A stretch of 64,000 nt of DNA from Candidatus Cloacimonadota bacterium (GTDB lineage Bacteria; Cloacimonadota; Cloacimonadia; Cloacimonadales; JAIOQZ01), in contig JAIOQZ010000039.1 of the NCBI GenBank assembly GCA_021108395.1, positions 62,001 to 126,000 on the forward strand, read 5' to 3'. A model generated the notes under the pieces. The model was not told the DNA's origin. It saw nothing but the letters and a program-made list of their open reading frames with translations, and made no database searches. Within the stretch, counting starts at the first letter, position 1. The number at the start of each line of letters is the position of its first letter. Of this stretch, positions 15,858 through 25,914 are shown in pieces. Both the position numbers and the translations under genes were made by a program.

Positions 15858-16390
15858 GAAACCACCTTCTGGCCCTACGTTACTCCAGAGCGTTTATGGA
15901 CTTGGTAAAGCGAGACGACCACCGCGGGCTGCTCGCTGACATCGAGACGGTGCGCCAGATACTGGCCGACAACCCCACCTTCATCAAGGCGGTCCACTCG
16001 GTGGTGCTGCCCAGGCCCAAGCGCCTTGAACTGGGGAGTATGCTTGACGATCATCTTGAATTCCAGCCGCTATGGAGCTCGCTTTTCGAGATTCTGGTGC
16101 ACAAGCACCGCTTCAACATCCTGCCAGCCGTGCTTGAATGCATCGAAGCCGCCATCCACGCCGAAAACGACGAGGTGAAGGTTGAGCTTGTGCTTGCACG
16201 AGACCACAGCGACAACGTCCTGGCTCAGATCAGCCGACTGCTACAGAACATCCTGAAGCACAAGGTGATATTGAGCGCCACCGTCGATCCTTCGCTGATT
16301 GGCGGTTTTACGGCGAGTACGCACTCGATGCTCGTAGATGCGTCGTTGCGCGACAATCTCGAACGGTTCGCCGGCCGAAAGACACAATAA
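15854..16390 (+). CDS. atpH: F-type ATP synthase subunit delta
   Basis: A 178-residue subunit that joins the b stalk to the alpha3beta3 head. The N-terminal helical domain (ALRYSRAFMDLVKRDD...) and the conserved C-terminal strand motif VDPSLIGGFTASTHSMLVDASLRDNLERF are both present. It starts with GTG in a GTGA overlap with atpF and ends 12 bases before atpA. Length matches the family (about 177). Confidence 0.93.
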   Translation: MRNHLLALRYSRAFMDLVKRDDHRGLLADIETVRQILADNPTFIKAVHSVVLPRPKRLELGSMLDDHLEFQPLWSSLFEILVHKHRFNILPAVLECIEAAIHAENDEVKVELVLARDHSDNVLAQISRLLQNILKHKVILSATVDPSLIGGFTASTHSMLVDASLRDNLERFAGRKTQ

Positions 16391-16402
16391 GAGGAATCCA
16401 GC

Positions 16403-17905
16403 ATGAAAATTCAACCGGATGAAATCAGCGCGATTATTCGCGACAAAATCAATCAATTCAAATTTGACATCGACATCGCCGAGACCGGCAAGGTGGTGCA
16501 GGTGGGTGACGGCATCGCCCGCATCTATGGCATGGATGAAGTCATGTCGGGCGAGATGGTGCTCTTTCCTGGCGACATCTATGGCATGGCGCTCAACCTT
16601 GATGAAGACAATGTCGGTTGCATCGTCTTTGGCGATACGCGCTACATTAAAGAAGGCGACGTTGTGCGCCGCACCAAGCGTATCCTCGAAATACCGGTGG
16701 GCGAGGCAATGCTGGGCCGCGTGGTGAACGCCCTGGGCCAGCCGCTGGACGGCAAGGGCGAGATCAAGGCCGAGAAGAACATGCCCATCGAGCGCAAGGC
16801 GCTGGGCGTCATCCAGCGGCAGCCCGTCAAGGAACCGCTGCAAACCGGCCTCAAAGCCATCGACTCGATGATTCCTATTGGCCGCGGCCAGCGCGAACTC
16901 ATCATTGGCGACCGCCAGACAGGCAAAACCGCCATCGCCGTCGATACTATTATCAACCAGAAGGGTAACGACGTTCTCTGCATCTATGTGGCCATCGGCC
17001 AGAAGAAATCGTCGGTTGCCAAGCTCGTGCAAACGCTCGAAGAGCACGGGGCGATGGAATACACCGTCATCGTCTCGGCCACTGCCGCCGAACCCGCCGC
17101 CCTGCAGTATCTGGCGCCATATGCCGGCTGCACCCTGGGCGAGTTCTTCCGCGACAATGGCAAGCATGCGCTCATCGTTTATGACGATCTTTCCAAGCAC
17201 GCTGTAAGCTATCGCCAGATTTCGCTGTTGCTGCGTCGTCCTCCAGGACGCGAAGCGTATCCCGGCGACGTGTTTTATTTGCATTCCCGCCTGCTGGAAC
17301 GCGCCAGCAAGCTCAATGACGAGCTCGGCGGCGGCTCGCTCACGGCGCTGCCCATCATCGAGACGCAGGCCGACGACATCACCGCATACATCCCCACCAA
17401 TGTAATCTCGATTACCGACGGCCAGATATTCTTGTCGAACAACCTGTTTTACAGCGGTGTTCGCCCGGCCATCAACGCCGGTATATCTGTTTCCCGCGTG
17501 GGCGGCAGCGCCCAGGTGAAAGCCATGCGCGGCGTGGTGGGGCAGCTCCGCCTCGACCTCGCGCAATACCGTGAGATGGAGGCCTTCGCCAAGTTCGGCT
17601 CCGACCTCGACAAGGTTACGCAGCAGCAGCTTCGTCGCGGCGAACGCCTGGTGGAAATCCTCAAGCAGGATCAATATTCTCCGCTGCCGGTGCACAAGCA
17701 GGTCTTCATTATCTTCATGGGCAACCAGGGCTATCTGGACGAAATCCCCGTCAACAAGGTGAAGGACGTCGAGCGCGACCTCTATGTGATGCTTGACACC
17801 GAGCACAAAGACTTCTGCCAGCAACTTGTGAAAGACAAGCTCACCGATGAAGCAAAAGAAAAGATGCACGAAATCTGCAAGAACGTCGTGGCCAAGTTCA
17901 CTTAA
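16403..17905 (+). CDS. atpA: F-type ATP synthase subunit alpha
   Basis: A 500-residue non-catalytic nucleotide-binding subunit of F1. The P-loop [11 protein letters not shown], the [20 protein letters not shown] block and the [15 protein letters not shown] signature (here [13 protein letters not shown]) are intact. The N-terminal delta-contact helix [16 protein letters not shown] is also present. AGAGGA lies 9 bases before the ATG. The order atpFHAGDC is canonical. A long open frame on the opposite strand over this gene is only a codon-bias shadow. Confidence 0.97.
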   Translation: MKIQPDEISAIIRDKINQFKFDIDIAETGKVVQVGDGIARIYGMDEVMSGEMVLFPGDIYGMALNLDEDNVGCIVFGDTRYIKEGDVVRRTKRILEIPVGEAMLGRVVNALGQPLDGKGEIKAEKNMPIERKALGVIQRQPVKEPLQTGLKAIDSMIPIGRGQRELIIGDRQTGKTAIAVDTIINQKGNDVLCIYVAIGQKKSSVAKLVQTLEEHGAMEYTVIVSATAAEPAALQYLAPYAGCTLGEFFRDNGKHALIVYDDLSKHAVSYRQISLLLRRPPGREAYPGDVFYLHSRLLERASKLNDELGGGSLTALPIIETQADDITAYIPTNVISITDGQIFLSNNLFYSGVRPAINAGISVSRVGGSAQVKAMRGVVGQLRLDLAQYREMEAFAKFGSDLDKVTQQQLRRGERLVEILKQDQYSPLPVHKQVFIIFMGNQGYLDEIPVNKVKDVERDLYVMLDTEHKDFCQQLVKDKLTDEAKEKMHEICKNVVAKFT

Positions 17906-17919
17906 ACAGGCGGGATCGA

Positions 17920-18771
17920 ATGGCTATACGAGACATCAAGATACGCATCGACAGCGTCAAGAACACGCGGCAGATTACCAACGCCATGAAGATGGTGGCG
18001 GCCTCGCACCTGCGCCGTGCGCAGACGCGCATACTTGCCGCCAGGCCATACGCCAACCATTTGGACACTATGCTGCGCACATTGAAGAAAAAAAACGTGG
18101 CTTCCCGCCATATCCTGCTGGACGACACTCCCCGCAAAGGGAAAGAGCTTCTGGTGGTGGTCACCGCCGACCGTGGCCTGTGCGGCTCGTTCAACACCGG
18201 CATCATCCGCCGCGCTCTCAGCTTCATCCAGGAGAACCCGAATACCGACATCGTCTGTGTGGGGCGCAAAGGCTATGACTCACTGAGGAAACGCACCGAC
18301 CGCGTTATCGAACATTATGTCGGTATCTTCAACGATATGGAGTTCTTCCGTTCCCGCGATGTGGCCGACCACGTTCTCGACCTCTACCTGCACCACGACT
18401 ATGCAAGGATAAAGGTGCTGTACAACGAGTTCAAGTCGGCTATTCAGCAAAACATAATCATCAAAACCGTGCTGCCGGTGCAGCCTCTCGAATCGGACAT
18501 CGTCTCGTCCATCGATTACATCTACGAGCCGGACGAAGACACCGTTATCGAGGAGCTGGGCTGCAAGGTGATGCATGTGGACATGTGGCGCATCATGCTC
18601 GAAAGCTCGGCTGCCGAGCAGGGCGCCCGCATGACGGCGATGGACAGCGCCACAGACAACGCCACCGAGATGATTGGCGCGCTAACGCTTCAGTTCAACC
18701 GCGAGCGTCAGGCCGCCATCACCACGGAAATTATCGAGATCGCTTCCGGCGCAGACGCGATTAATCAATAG
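17920..18771 (+). CDS. atpG: F-type ATP synthase subunit gamma
   Basis: The 283-residue central rotor shaft. The N-terminal helix IRDIKIRIDSVKNTRQITNAMKMVAA and the C-terminal helix AEQGARMTAMDSATDNATEMIGALTLQFNRERQAAITTEI are the two conserved coiled-coil strands. The internal domain has TADRGLCGSFN. Length matches the family (about 287). No redox-regulatory insert of the chloroplast type is visible. Confidence 0.96.
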   Translation: MAIRDIKIRIDSVKNTRQITNAMKMVAASHLRRAQTRILAARPYANHLDTMLRTLKKKNVASRHILLDDTPRKGKELLVVVTADRGLCGSFNTGIIRRALSFIQENPNTDIVCVGRKGYDSLRKRTDRVIEHYVGIFNDMEFFRSRDVADHVLDLYLHHDYARIKVLYNEFKSAIQQNIIIKTVLPVQPLESDIVSSIDYIYEPDEDTVIEELGCKVMHVDMWRIMLESSAAEQGARMTAMDSATDNATEMIGALTLQFNRERQAAITTEIIEIASGADAINQ

Positions 18772-18776
18772 CATAA

Positions 18777-20194
<1,418 letters not shown>

Positions 20195-20195
<1 letters not shown>

Positions 20196-20605
20196 TGAGC
20201 AAAATCAAGCTGGAAGTGAGGAAGCCGGAGGGCCAGGTGGTCAAGGCCGAATTCGACCAGGTGATTGTGCCCGGTATCGAAGGTGACTTCGGCGTTTTAC
20301 CGGGCCACACGCCCTTCATAACACGGCTGCGGCCTGGCATCCTCACCTGCATCGACAACACAGTCGAGACACGCTGGGCCATCCACGACGGTTTTGTAAC
20401 GGTCGAAGCGGACATGGTGCTCATTGCCTGCGAGATTGCCGAGAAGTCTGACGACATCGATGCCGAACGCGCCCGCGAAGCACATAAACGCGCCGAAAAA
20501 CGCCTGCGCGTAAAGCAAGACGACACCGACTTCCGTCGCGCCGAGATGGCGCTGCACCGCGCTGTTGCCCGCCTCGGCTCCCTGAAAAGCGACTCTGAAT
20601 TATAA
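20195..20605 (+). CDS. atpC: F-type ATP synthase subunit epsilon
   Basis: A 136-residue central-stalk subunit. The N-terminal beta-sandwich (VRKPEGQVVKAEFDQVIVPGIEGDFGVLPGHTPFITRLRPG) is well conserved; the C-terminal part has the two-helix domain (DIDAERAREAHKRAEKRLRV...) that can inhibit rotation. The ATG at 20195 overlaps the atpD stop (TAATG). It is the last gene of the atp operon and is followed at once by repeat R3. Confidence 0.92.
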
Positions 20606-20607
20606 GA

Positions 20608-20794
20608 CAGGGGCATTGCCCCTGAACCCCACTTACCTTTTTCGAGAAAAAGGTAAGACCAAAAAGCTTTAACGGATACTGCGTATCCTGTGCACAAGAA
20701 TTTCCTTTTGTACATAGGAAACGAAGTTTCCGCAAGAGTTTTTGATCCAAACTTTTTGCAAAAAGTTTGGTGGAGTTCAGGGGCAAAGCCCCTG
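20608..20794. repeat. Hairpin-rich intergenic repeat, copy R3 (most complete copy)
   Basis: A 187-bp element between atpC (plus) and manC (minus). Its two ends are inverted repeats of about 25 bp, each itself a hairpin: CAGGGGC-ATT-GCCCCTG at 20608-20624 and CAGGGGC-AAA-GCCCCTG at 20778-20794. Inside are, in order, TTACCTTTTT / AAAAAGGTAA (20633-20656), GGATAC-TGC-GTATCC (20674-20688), GGAAAC-GAA-GTTTCC (20717-20731) and an 11-bp stem CCAAACTTTTT / AAAAAGTTTGG (20747-20770). The terminal inverted repeats suggest a small non-autonomous transposable element. The last 18 bases overlap the end of manC and encode its stop codon. Confidence 0.88.
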
Positions 20795-21814
20795 CTCTTT
20801 TGCTATTTCCTTCACGCGTTCGCTGTCACTGCGATTGCAAATAAGCAGCGCGTCGTCTGTCTCCACGATGACGAGATCGTGCACACCCACCAGTGCCACC
20901 GGTTTGTCGGCATGGACGTAACATCCAGAGGAATCCAGCGCCAGGCGCTCGGCGTTACCGGCGTTGTCGTGCTCGTCTTTGTCGGCGAGATCGTAGAGCG
21001 CCTGCCAGCCGCCCACGTCGCTCCAGACGATGTCGGCGGGGACGACGGCGCGTTTAGCGGCGCGTTCCATGACGCCGATGTCGATGGGCACACGCGGCAT
21101 GTTGCCGTAGATGTCGGCTATGTCGGCGTTCTGTCCCTGCTGCCGCCAGCGGTCGAGGATGAGGTCGAGCAGTGTGTGCACATCGGGCATGAGCGTTTGA
21201 AAAGCGTGCCTGATAGCGCCGAGCGACCACAGGAACATGCCACTGTTCCAGTAGAACCCGCCTTGTGCGAGAAACGTTTCGGCGGCATTGCGGTCGGGCT
21301 TTTCCTTGAATTGTTTCATGTGAAACATGTCGTTATCTATCAACTCACCCGACTCAATATAGCCATAGCCCGTAGCCGGATAATCGGGCACTATGCCGAA
21401 GGTGACGAGATAGCCATCTCGCGCCGCTGTTTCTGCCTTGCGCACGAGCGAGTGGAACAGCTCTACCTTGCCGATGACGTGGTCGGCAGGCACAACCAGC
21501 AGCGTTTCGTCGTCTGGGATACCGAGCGCATGCAGCCAGGCGACGCTCAACCCTATACAGGGGGCGGTGTTGCGCCCGAATGGCTCGATGATGATCTGCT
21601 CCGCATTCAGCTTCGGCAGTTGTTCCCTCACCAGATGTGCCTGATCGGCTGAAGTGACTACATAAATGCTGTTGACCAGTCCGCGCAGGCGGTCGGCGGT
21701 CATCTGGATCATCGAGCGCTCGGAAAGAATGGAGAGGAACTGCTTGGGCCGATCGGGCCTGCTGAGCGGCCAGAACCGTGTGCCGACGCCGCCGGCCATG
21801 ATGATGCCTATCAT
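20777..21814 (-). CDS. manC: Mannose-1-phosphate guanylyltransferase
   Basis: A 345-residue nucleotidyltransferase that makes GDP-mannose from mannose-1-phosphate and GTP for surface polysaccharides. The N-terminal signature GIIMAGGVGTRFWPLSRPDRPKQFL, the FGRNTAPCIGLS and FVVPADHVIG-like (LVVPADHVI) segments and FKEKPDRN...YWNSGMFLW are present. It is the short, single-function type: the cupin isomerase domain of bifunctional ManC (about 470 residues) is absent. The final residues (QGLCP and stop) are encoded by the arm of repeat R3, so the original C-terminus may have been replaced. A parS-like site lies inside the gene at 21312. Confidence 0.92.
   Translation of the reverse strand: MIGIIMAGGVGTRFWPLSRPDRPKQFLSILSERSMIQMTADRLRGLVNSIYVVTSADQAHLVREQLPKLNAEQIIIEPFGRNTAPCIGLSVAWLHALGIPDDETLLVVPADHVIGKVELFHSLVRKAETAARDGYLVTFGIVPDYPATGYGYIESGELIDNDMFHMKQFKEKPDRNAAETFLAQGGFYWNSGMFLWSLGAIRHAFQTLMPDVHTLLDLILDRWRQQGQNADIADIYGNMPRVPIDIGVMERAAKRAVVPADIVWSDVGGWQALYDLADKDEHDNAGNAERLALDSSGCYVHADKPVALVGVHDLVIVETDDALLICNRSDSERVKEIAKEQGLCP
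21312..21327. promoter_or_regulatory. parS-like ParB-binding site
   Basis: TGTTTCATGTGAAACA differs from the consensus palindrome TGTTTCACGTGAAACA at one central base. It lies within manC, as chromosomal parS sites commonly lie inside genes, and about 10 kb from parAB. The parB product has the usual helix-turn-helix, so the site could be functional. Confidence 0.65.
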
Positions 21815-21847
21815 GTGTATCTCCCTGCAACTAAATCAATAGCGAAA

Positions 21848-22471
21848 TCACTGCCTTGTGTCGAGGATGTCGCGGTCTTGCGGCAGCGCTATGTCAAAAA
21901 CGCTGTCCGCCAGTTGTGGATTGAATTCCTGCCGACTGAACCTGTACTCCACCTGATTGCCTTCGGCGTCCTCGTAGGAAAGCGCGTCAATGCGGCTGAG
22001 GGCATCGTTCCAGAAAACGCGCAATTGAAGCAGGTCTTTCTCTTCTGTGGGAACGATGCGCAGTACGCGCAGCCCTTCTTCCCGCTCGACGGACAATTGA
22101 GCGCCCTCGGCATAGTACTCGACGATGTCCACCGGACGCAGACGCCCGGCAAGCTCATCCGGCGCGAGAATTATCTCACGGTTGGCGTTCGGGTCCCACA
22201 TGTGAATCGAGCTCGGCAACGCCAGCAGAATATGCCCGCTGGGCTCGCTATAGCGCAAAAGTACCCGCTCTCTGTTGTATGAAAGCATACCTTCTGACAC
22301 CAGTGATTTTTCAAGCTCCGGCCAGTTGTTTGTTTGCACAAAACTCGCTTGAAACGACACCAAACTACCATAGGTTTGCAGAACGGTTTCCTTCAGCATC
22401 ATCGCCTCGTCTGACTGGCCATGTGCGGCGACCGTCAGCAGCAGCGCCAGCAATATCAGCAGATTACGCAT
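21848..22471 (-). CDS. lolA: LolA-like outer-membrane lipoprotein carrier protein
   Basis: A 207-residue periplasmic protein with a signal peptide (MRNLLILLALLLTVAAHGQ). The rest matches LolA: SFQASFVQTNN, the strand GMLSYNRERVLLRYSEPSGHILLALPSSIHMWDPNANREI, and the C-terminal FWNDALSRIDALSYEDAEGNQVEYRFS. LolA carries lipoproteins across the periplasm from the LolCDE transporter. The ATG overlaps the ftsK stop by eight bases (ATGCGTAA), and ftsK-lolA is a common gene order. The fold is also shared by DUF4292/LolB-like proteins, so LolA itself is likely but not certain. Confidence 0.85.
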   Translation of the reverse strand: MRNLLILLALLLTVAAHGQSDEAMMLKETVLQTYGSLVSFQASFVQTNNWPELEKSLVSEGMLSYNRERVLLRYSEPSGHILLALPSSIHMWDPNANREIILAPDELAGRLRPVDIVEYYAEGAQLSVEREEGLRVLRIVPTEEKDLLQLRVFWNDALSRIDALSYEDAEGNQVEYRFSRQEFNPQLADSVFDIALPQDRDILDTRQ

Positions 22472-24800
22472 CGTTGTTCAAGTCCTCCGGCGCCATCAGC
22501 ACCTCCCGTGATTTGCTGCCCACATGCGGGCCGATAACGCCGGCCTGCTCGAGCATATCGACCAGTCGCCCAGCGCGTGCATAGCCTATCTTGAAGTGGC
22601 GCTGCAACATGCTCACAGACGCCGTGCCCGCCGATACAATCGCCTGTGCCGCATCCATGAACAGCTCATCGTCACTCTCGAATCCCGCCAGGTCGCCGCT
22701 CTGCATCTCCTGTGCAAATTCGATTTCGAGATCGGGCTTGGGCATCTTGCGAAGATATTCCACCAACTCTTCAATCTCACGGTCGGCCACAAAAGCGCCG
22801 TGAATGCGCTCTACCATTGCCTTACCGGGCGGCAGGAAAAGCATGTCGCCACGACCCAGCAGCGTCTCGGCGCCGTTCTGGTCGAGAATGACTCGCGAAT
22901 CTATCTTGGTGCTCACGCGGAAGGCGATACGCGCCGGAAAGTTCGCCTTGATGAGGCCTGTTATTACTTTGGTGGATGGGCGTTGCGTCGCCAAAATCAG
23001 GTGAATGCCAATTGCCCGCGCCTTTTGCGCCAGACGGGCGATGGGCAGTTCAATGTCACGCCCTGCCGACATGATGAGGTCGGCGAACTCATCCACAATC
23101 ATGATGACGTGGGGCAGCGACTCGTCCTCCACCTCTTCCCCCTTGTCGCGCAGTTCCTGCAAGCGGCTGTTATAGCCACCGATGTCACGGGCTTTGTAGC
23201 GCAGGAGCATTTCATAGCGCCACTCCATCTCGCTCACGCCCCAATTCAGCACACTCAACGCCTCGTCGGGATCGGTAACGACATTCTGTATAAGATGCGG
23301 GATGCCCTCGTAGCCGGACAATTCGATCATCTTGGGGTCAATCATGATGAACCGCACCTCGTCGGGTGTTTGTCTCAGGAGTATCGAGTTGATCATTGTG
23401 TTGAGGCAAACGCTTTTGCCGGAGCCAGTTGCGCCGGCAATCAGCAGGTGTGGCATTCGAGCCAGATCGGTGACGACCGGGGTACCCGAGGTGTCCTTGC
23501 CCAGGGCGAGCGCCAGCGGCGAATCCAGGGCGGCCATCTCATCGGACAGCAGCACATCCTTGAGGTAGATGGTGTCACGATTGCTGTTGGGCACCTCGAT
23601 GCCGACCAATCCACGCCCCGGAATCGGGGCCTGCACACGGATGGTCTCGGCTTTGATAGCCAGCGCCAGGTCGTCGGCAAACGACTGGAACCGGCTCACC
23701 TTAACGCCGGGGGCTGGTTTCAGCTCATACTGCGTGATGATGGGGCCGATGTTGGCGTTGACCACCTGCGCCTCGATGCCGAATTCCGCCAGTTTGTCAC
23801 GCAGGATAGTACTCGTTCGCTTGATCTCCTCCTCCATTTCATGGCGATCGGCTTTGCCGCTTCGGGGAGGGCTTGTCAAAAATAGGTCGATGTCCGGCTT
23901 GATGTAATGGTCGAACTCCGCTTCATCTACTTTGGGCGGTCGCTTGCGGCGGGTGGGAACAGGCTTTGTCTCTGTTTCGTCATCGTCCTTATACGCATGG
24001 TCAAATATGTTGGGGTCTTCCTCTTCCCCATTGTCAGCCGCCACCTCGATGTCAGGCTTCACCGGAGTGCGTTTCTTCGGCCTGGGTTCACTCTTCGCTG
24101 ACTCCTTGTCGCGGAACGGAACAGCCAGCATCTGCGTGATGCCCTTGAACAACTTGTAGATAGCCATATAGATAACTTTGAATATGGCGAAAATGGCATT
24201 CCGCACAGACTCCGCGCCAAAGATTATCATCAGGCAGAGCAGGCAGATGGCCCCTGAGATGATGATGGCGCCGGTGGCGCGCACCAGTGACATCATCCAA
24301 TTATATACGCTGAGTGGAAATGTATCGAGGCTGGCCTGATAAAACGGCGTGTAATTGAGCAGGATAATCGTGGCGAAAAAGGCGAGGATGATGAACGCCA
24401 CCGCCTTGAACCTGGCGTCCTGATTGTCGGGGATAAAGATGATGCAGGCAGAGATGGCGGCAAGACCGACCAGAAGGCAAAGCGCGAAAAACTGGCCGAA
24501 TACTGTGAGAAAGAAATAGCCTGTGTAGGCGCCAACGGGGCCGAGGGGGTTATCGAGTGCGGGGAAGTCGAGCCGGATGACACGGGAGAAGGTCAGCTCG
24601 GCCGCCCGCAGGGACGCCATGTCGTCGCGAATGGTCTGCGGCCTGGCCAGCAGCGACACAAACAGCAACAGAACAACCACAAAGAGCATCGCTCCCCAGT
24701 AAACGTTCTGGTGCGCAAGCGGCTGTCGGGGCTTCTTCGTCTTATTCCTGTTCGCCGTATTTGTCGCTTTTTTCTTTCCCGCCGCCTTTTTCGCTGGCAT
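22464..24800 (-). CDS. ftsK: DNA translocase FtsK/SpoIIIE
   Basis: A 778-residue septal DNA pump. A basic N-terminus (PAKKAAGKKKATN) precedes four membrane helices (about 35-205), a charged linker (about 240-310), and the motor: alpha/beta domains with Walker A IAGATGSGKSVCLNTMI and Walker B PHVIMIVDEFADLIMSAG. The C-terminal gamma winged helix (DDELFMDAAQAIVSAGTASVSMLQRHFKIGYARAGRLVDMLEQAGVIG) reads polar KOPS sequences and activates XerCD. Length is in the usual range for the short-linker type. AGGGGG precedes the ATG. Confidence 0.96.
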   Translation of the reverse strand: MPAKKAAGKKKATNTANRNKTKKPRQPLAHQNVYWGAMLFVVVLLLFVSLLARPQTIRDDMASLRAAELTFSRVIRLDFPALDNPLGPVGAYTGYFFLTVFGQFFALCLLVGLAAISACIIFIPDNQDARFKAVAFIILAFFATIILLNYTPFYQASLDTFPLSVYNWMMSLVRATGAIIISGAICLLCLMIIFGAESVRNAIFAIFKVIYMAIYKLFKGITQMLAVPFRDKESAKSEPRPKKRTPVKPDIEVAADNGEEEDPNIFDHAYKDDDETETKPVPTRRKRPPKVDEAEFDHYIKPDIDLFLTSPPRSGKADRHEMEEEIKRTSTILRDKLAEFGIEAQVVNANIGPIITQYELKPAPGVKVSRFQSFADDLALAIKAETIRVQAPIPGRGLVGIEVPNSNRDTIYLKDVLLSDEMAALDSPLALALGKDTSGTPVVTDLARMPHLLIAGATGSGKSVCLNTMINSILLRQTPDEVRFIMIDPKMIELSGYEGIPHLIQNVVTDPDEALSVLNWGVSEMEWRYEMLLRYKARDIGGYNSRLQELRDKGEEVEDESLPHVIMIVDEFADLIMSAGRDIELPIARLAQKARAIGIHLILATQRPSTKVITGLIKANFPARIAFRVSTKIDSRVILDQNGAETLLGRGDMLFLPPGKAMVERIHGAFVADREIEELVEYLRKMPKPDLEIEFAQEMQSGDLAGFESDDELFMDAAQAIVSAGTASVSMLQRHFKIGYARAGRLVDMLEQAGVIGPHVGSKSREVLMAPEDLNNDA

Positions 24801-24834
24801 GTTTCCCCCTCATTTCTCGTTGTCTCGCAAACGA

Positions 24835-25914
24835 TTATACGTTGAACCTGACGTGCACAATCTCGCCGTCATTCACCAGATAGTCCCGGCTTTCGAGACG
24901 GAGCAATCCTTTCTCGCGCATGCCTTTCTCGGAACCACAGGTGCGCATGTCGTCATAGGCGAACACATCGGCGCGAATGAAGCCTCGCGCCAGGTCCGAG
25001 TGGATACGTCCGGCAGCTTCCAGCGCGGTGTCACCGCGGCGGATAGTCCAGGCGCGCACCTCGTCCTTTCCAACTGTGAAGAAGCTGATGTATCCCAGCA
25101 AGCGATAGGCCAGATGCGTCAGACGGTCACGAGCGGATTCCGTGATGCCCATGTCTTCCATAAACATCTGCGCTTCATCAGTTTCGAGCCGCGCCAGCTC
25201 CATCTCGAACTCACCGGCGAACTCCATCACCTGCCAGCGCTTCTGCAACTCGGTGACTGTCTCGGCGCAGTGGCCAAACTCGTCTTCGCCGGAGTTGAGC
25301 ACGACAAGTATGGGCTTGCGACTGAGGAACTGAAATCCTCGCAGGATTTTATCTTCTTCGCTATTTGTTTCAAAGTCCCGCAGCGAGTTGTCATCTTCGA
25401 GCCATGTATGCGCCCTTCGCAGCAGCTTTTCTTCCTGCTGAATCTCGTTGGTTTTCACGCCTCGCTTATAGCTCAACTCGATACGTTCCAAGCGCTTCTC
25501 GACGACAATCATATCCGACAGCTTCAGCTCGGTCTCAATGTGCTCCACCTCGGAAACCGGGTCGGGAACGCCCTGAGCCTGGTCGATGGTCGGCTCGTGG
25601 AAGTTGCGCACGATGAGCGCCAGCGCGTCCGCGGTTTTTATCAGCGCCATAGACTGCGGCGGAAACAGACCGCTGCGAGCCGCCCCCTCTGTGAGCCCGG
25701 CAAAGTCAACCAGCTCGATTTGGGCAAAGGTGGTTTTCTTGGGCTGATAGTAGCCTGACAGCCAGTCAACGCGCTCATCGGCTACATCGATAACCGCCAG
25801 ATGCGGCTCATCTTTCATCGAGGTGTAGGGGGCAGTTTCCACCTCTGCTCCACTTAATGCATTGAATATCGTGGATTTACCGCTATTGGCAAGCCCAATC
25901 ATTCCCATTTTCAT
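24835..25914 (-). CDS. ychF: Redox-regulated Obg-like ATPase YchF
   Basis: A 359-residue P-loop protein of the Obg family that prefers ATP and associates with ribosomes. It shows MGMIGLANSGKSTIFNALSG (G1), the G3 segment ELVDFAGL, an alpha-helical coiled insertion (about 130-200) and the C-terminal TGS-like domain (FFTVGKDEVRAWTIRRGDTALEAAGRIHSDLARGFIRADVFAYDD). ATG 25914 overlaps the stop of the upstream pseudouridine synthase gene (ATGA) and has AAGGA upstream, so longer forms are unlikely. In this protein the G4 motif reads VLNSGED instead of the usual VxNxxE, a conservative difference. Confidence 0.93.
   Translation of the reverse strand: MKMGMIGLANSGKSTIFNALSGAEVETAPYTSMKDEPHLAVIDVADERVDWLSGYYQPKKTTFAQIELVDFAGLTEGAARSGLFPPQSMALIKTADALALIVRNFHEPTIDQAQGVPDPVSEVEHIETELKLSDMIVVEKRLERIELSYKRGVKTNEIQQEEKLLRRAHTWLEDDNSLRDFETNSEEDKILRGFQFLSRKPILVVLNSGEDEFGHCAETVTELQKRWQVMEFAGEFEMELARLETDEAQMFMEDMGITESARDRLTHLAYRLLGYISFFTVGKDEVRAWTIRRGDTALEAAGRIHSDLARGFIRADVFAYDDMRTCGSEKGMREKGLLRLESRDYLVNDGEIVHVRFNV

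Noticed and set aside
16241-17869. Minus-strand frame of 542 codons opposite atpH/atpA
   Set aside because: It mirrors the highly conserved atpA frame and has a histidine- and leucine-rich shadow composition.
20690-21652. Plus-strand frame of 320 codons opposite manC, beginning in repeat R3
   Set aside because: The manC frame is supported by clear motifs; the opposite frame is not.
22524-23885. Plus-strand frame of 453 codons opposite ftsK
   Set aside because: Antisense to conserved FtsK motor motifs; no domain of its own.
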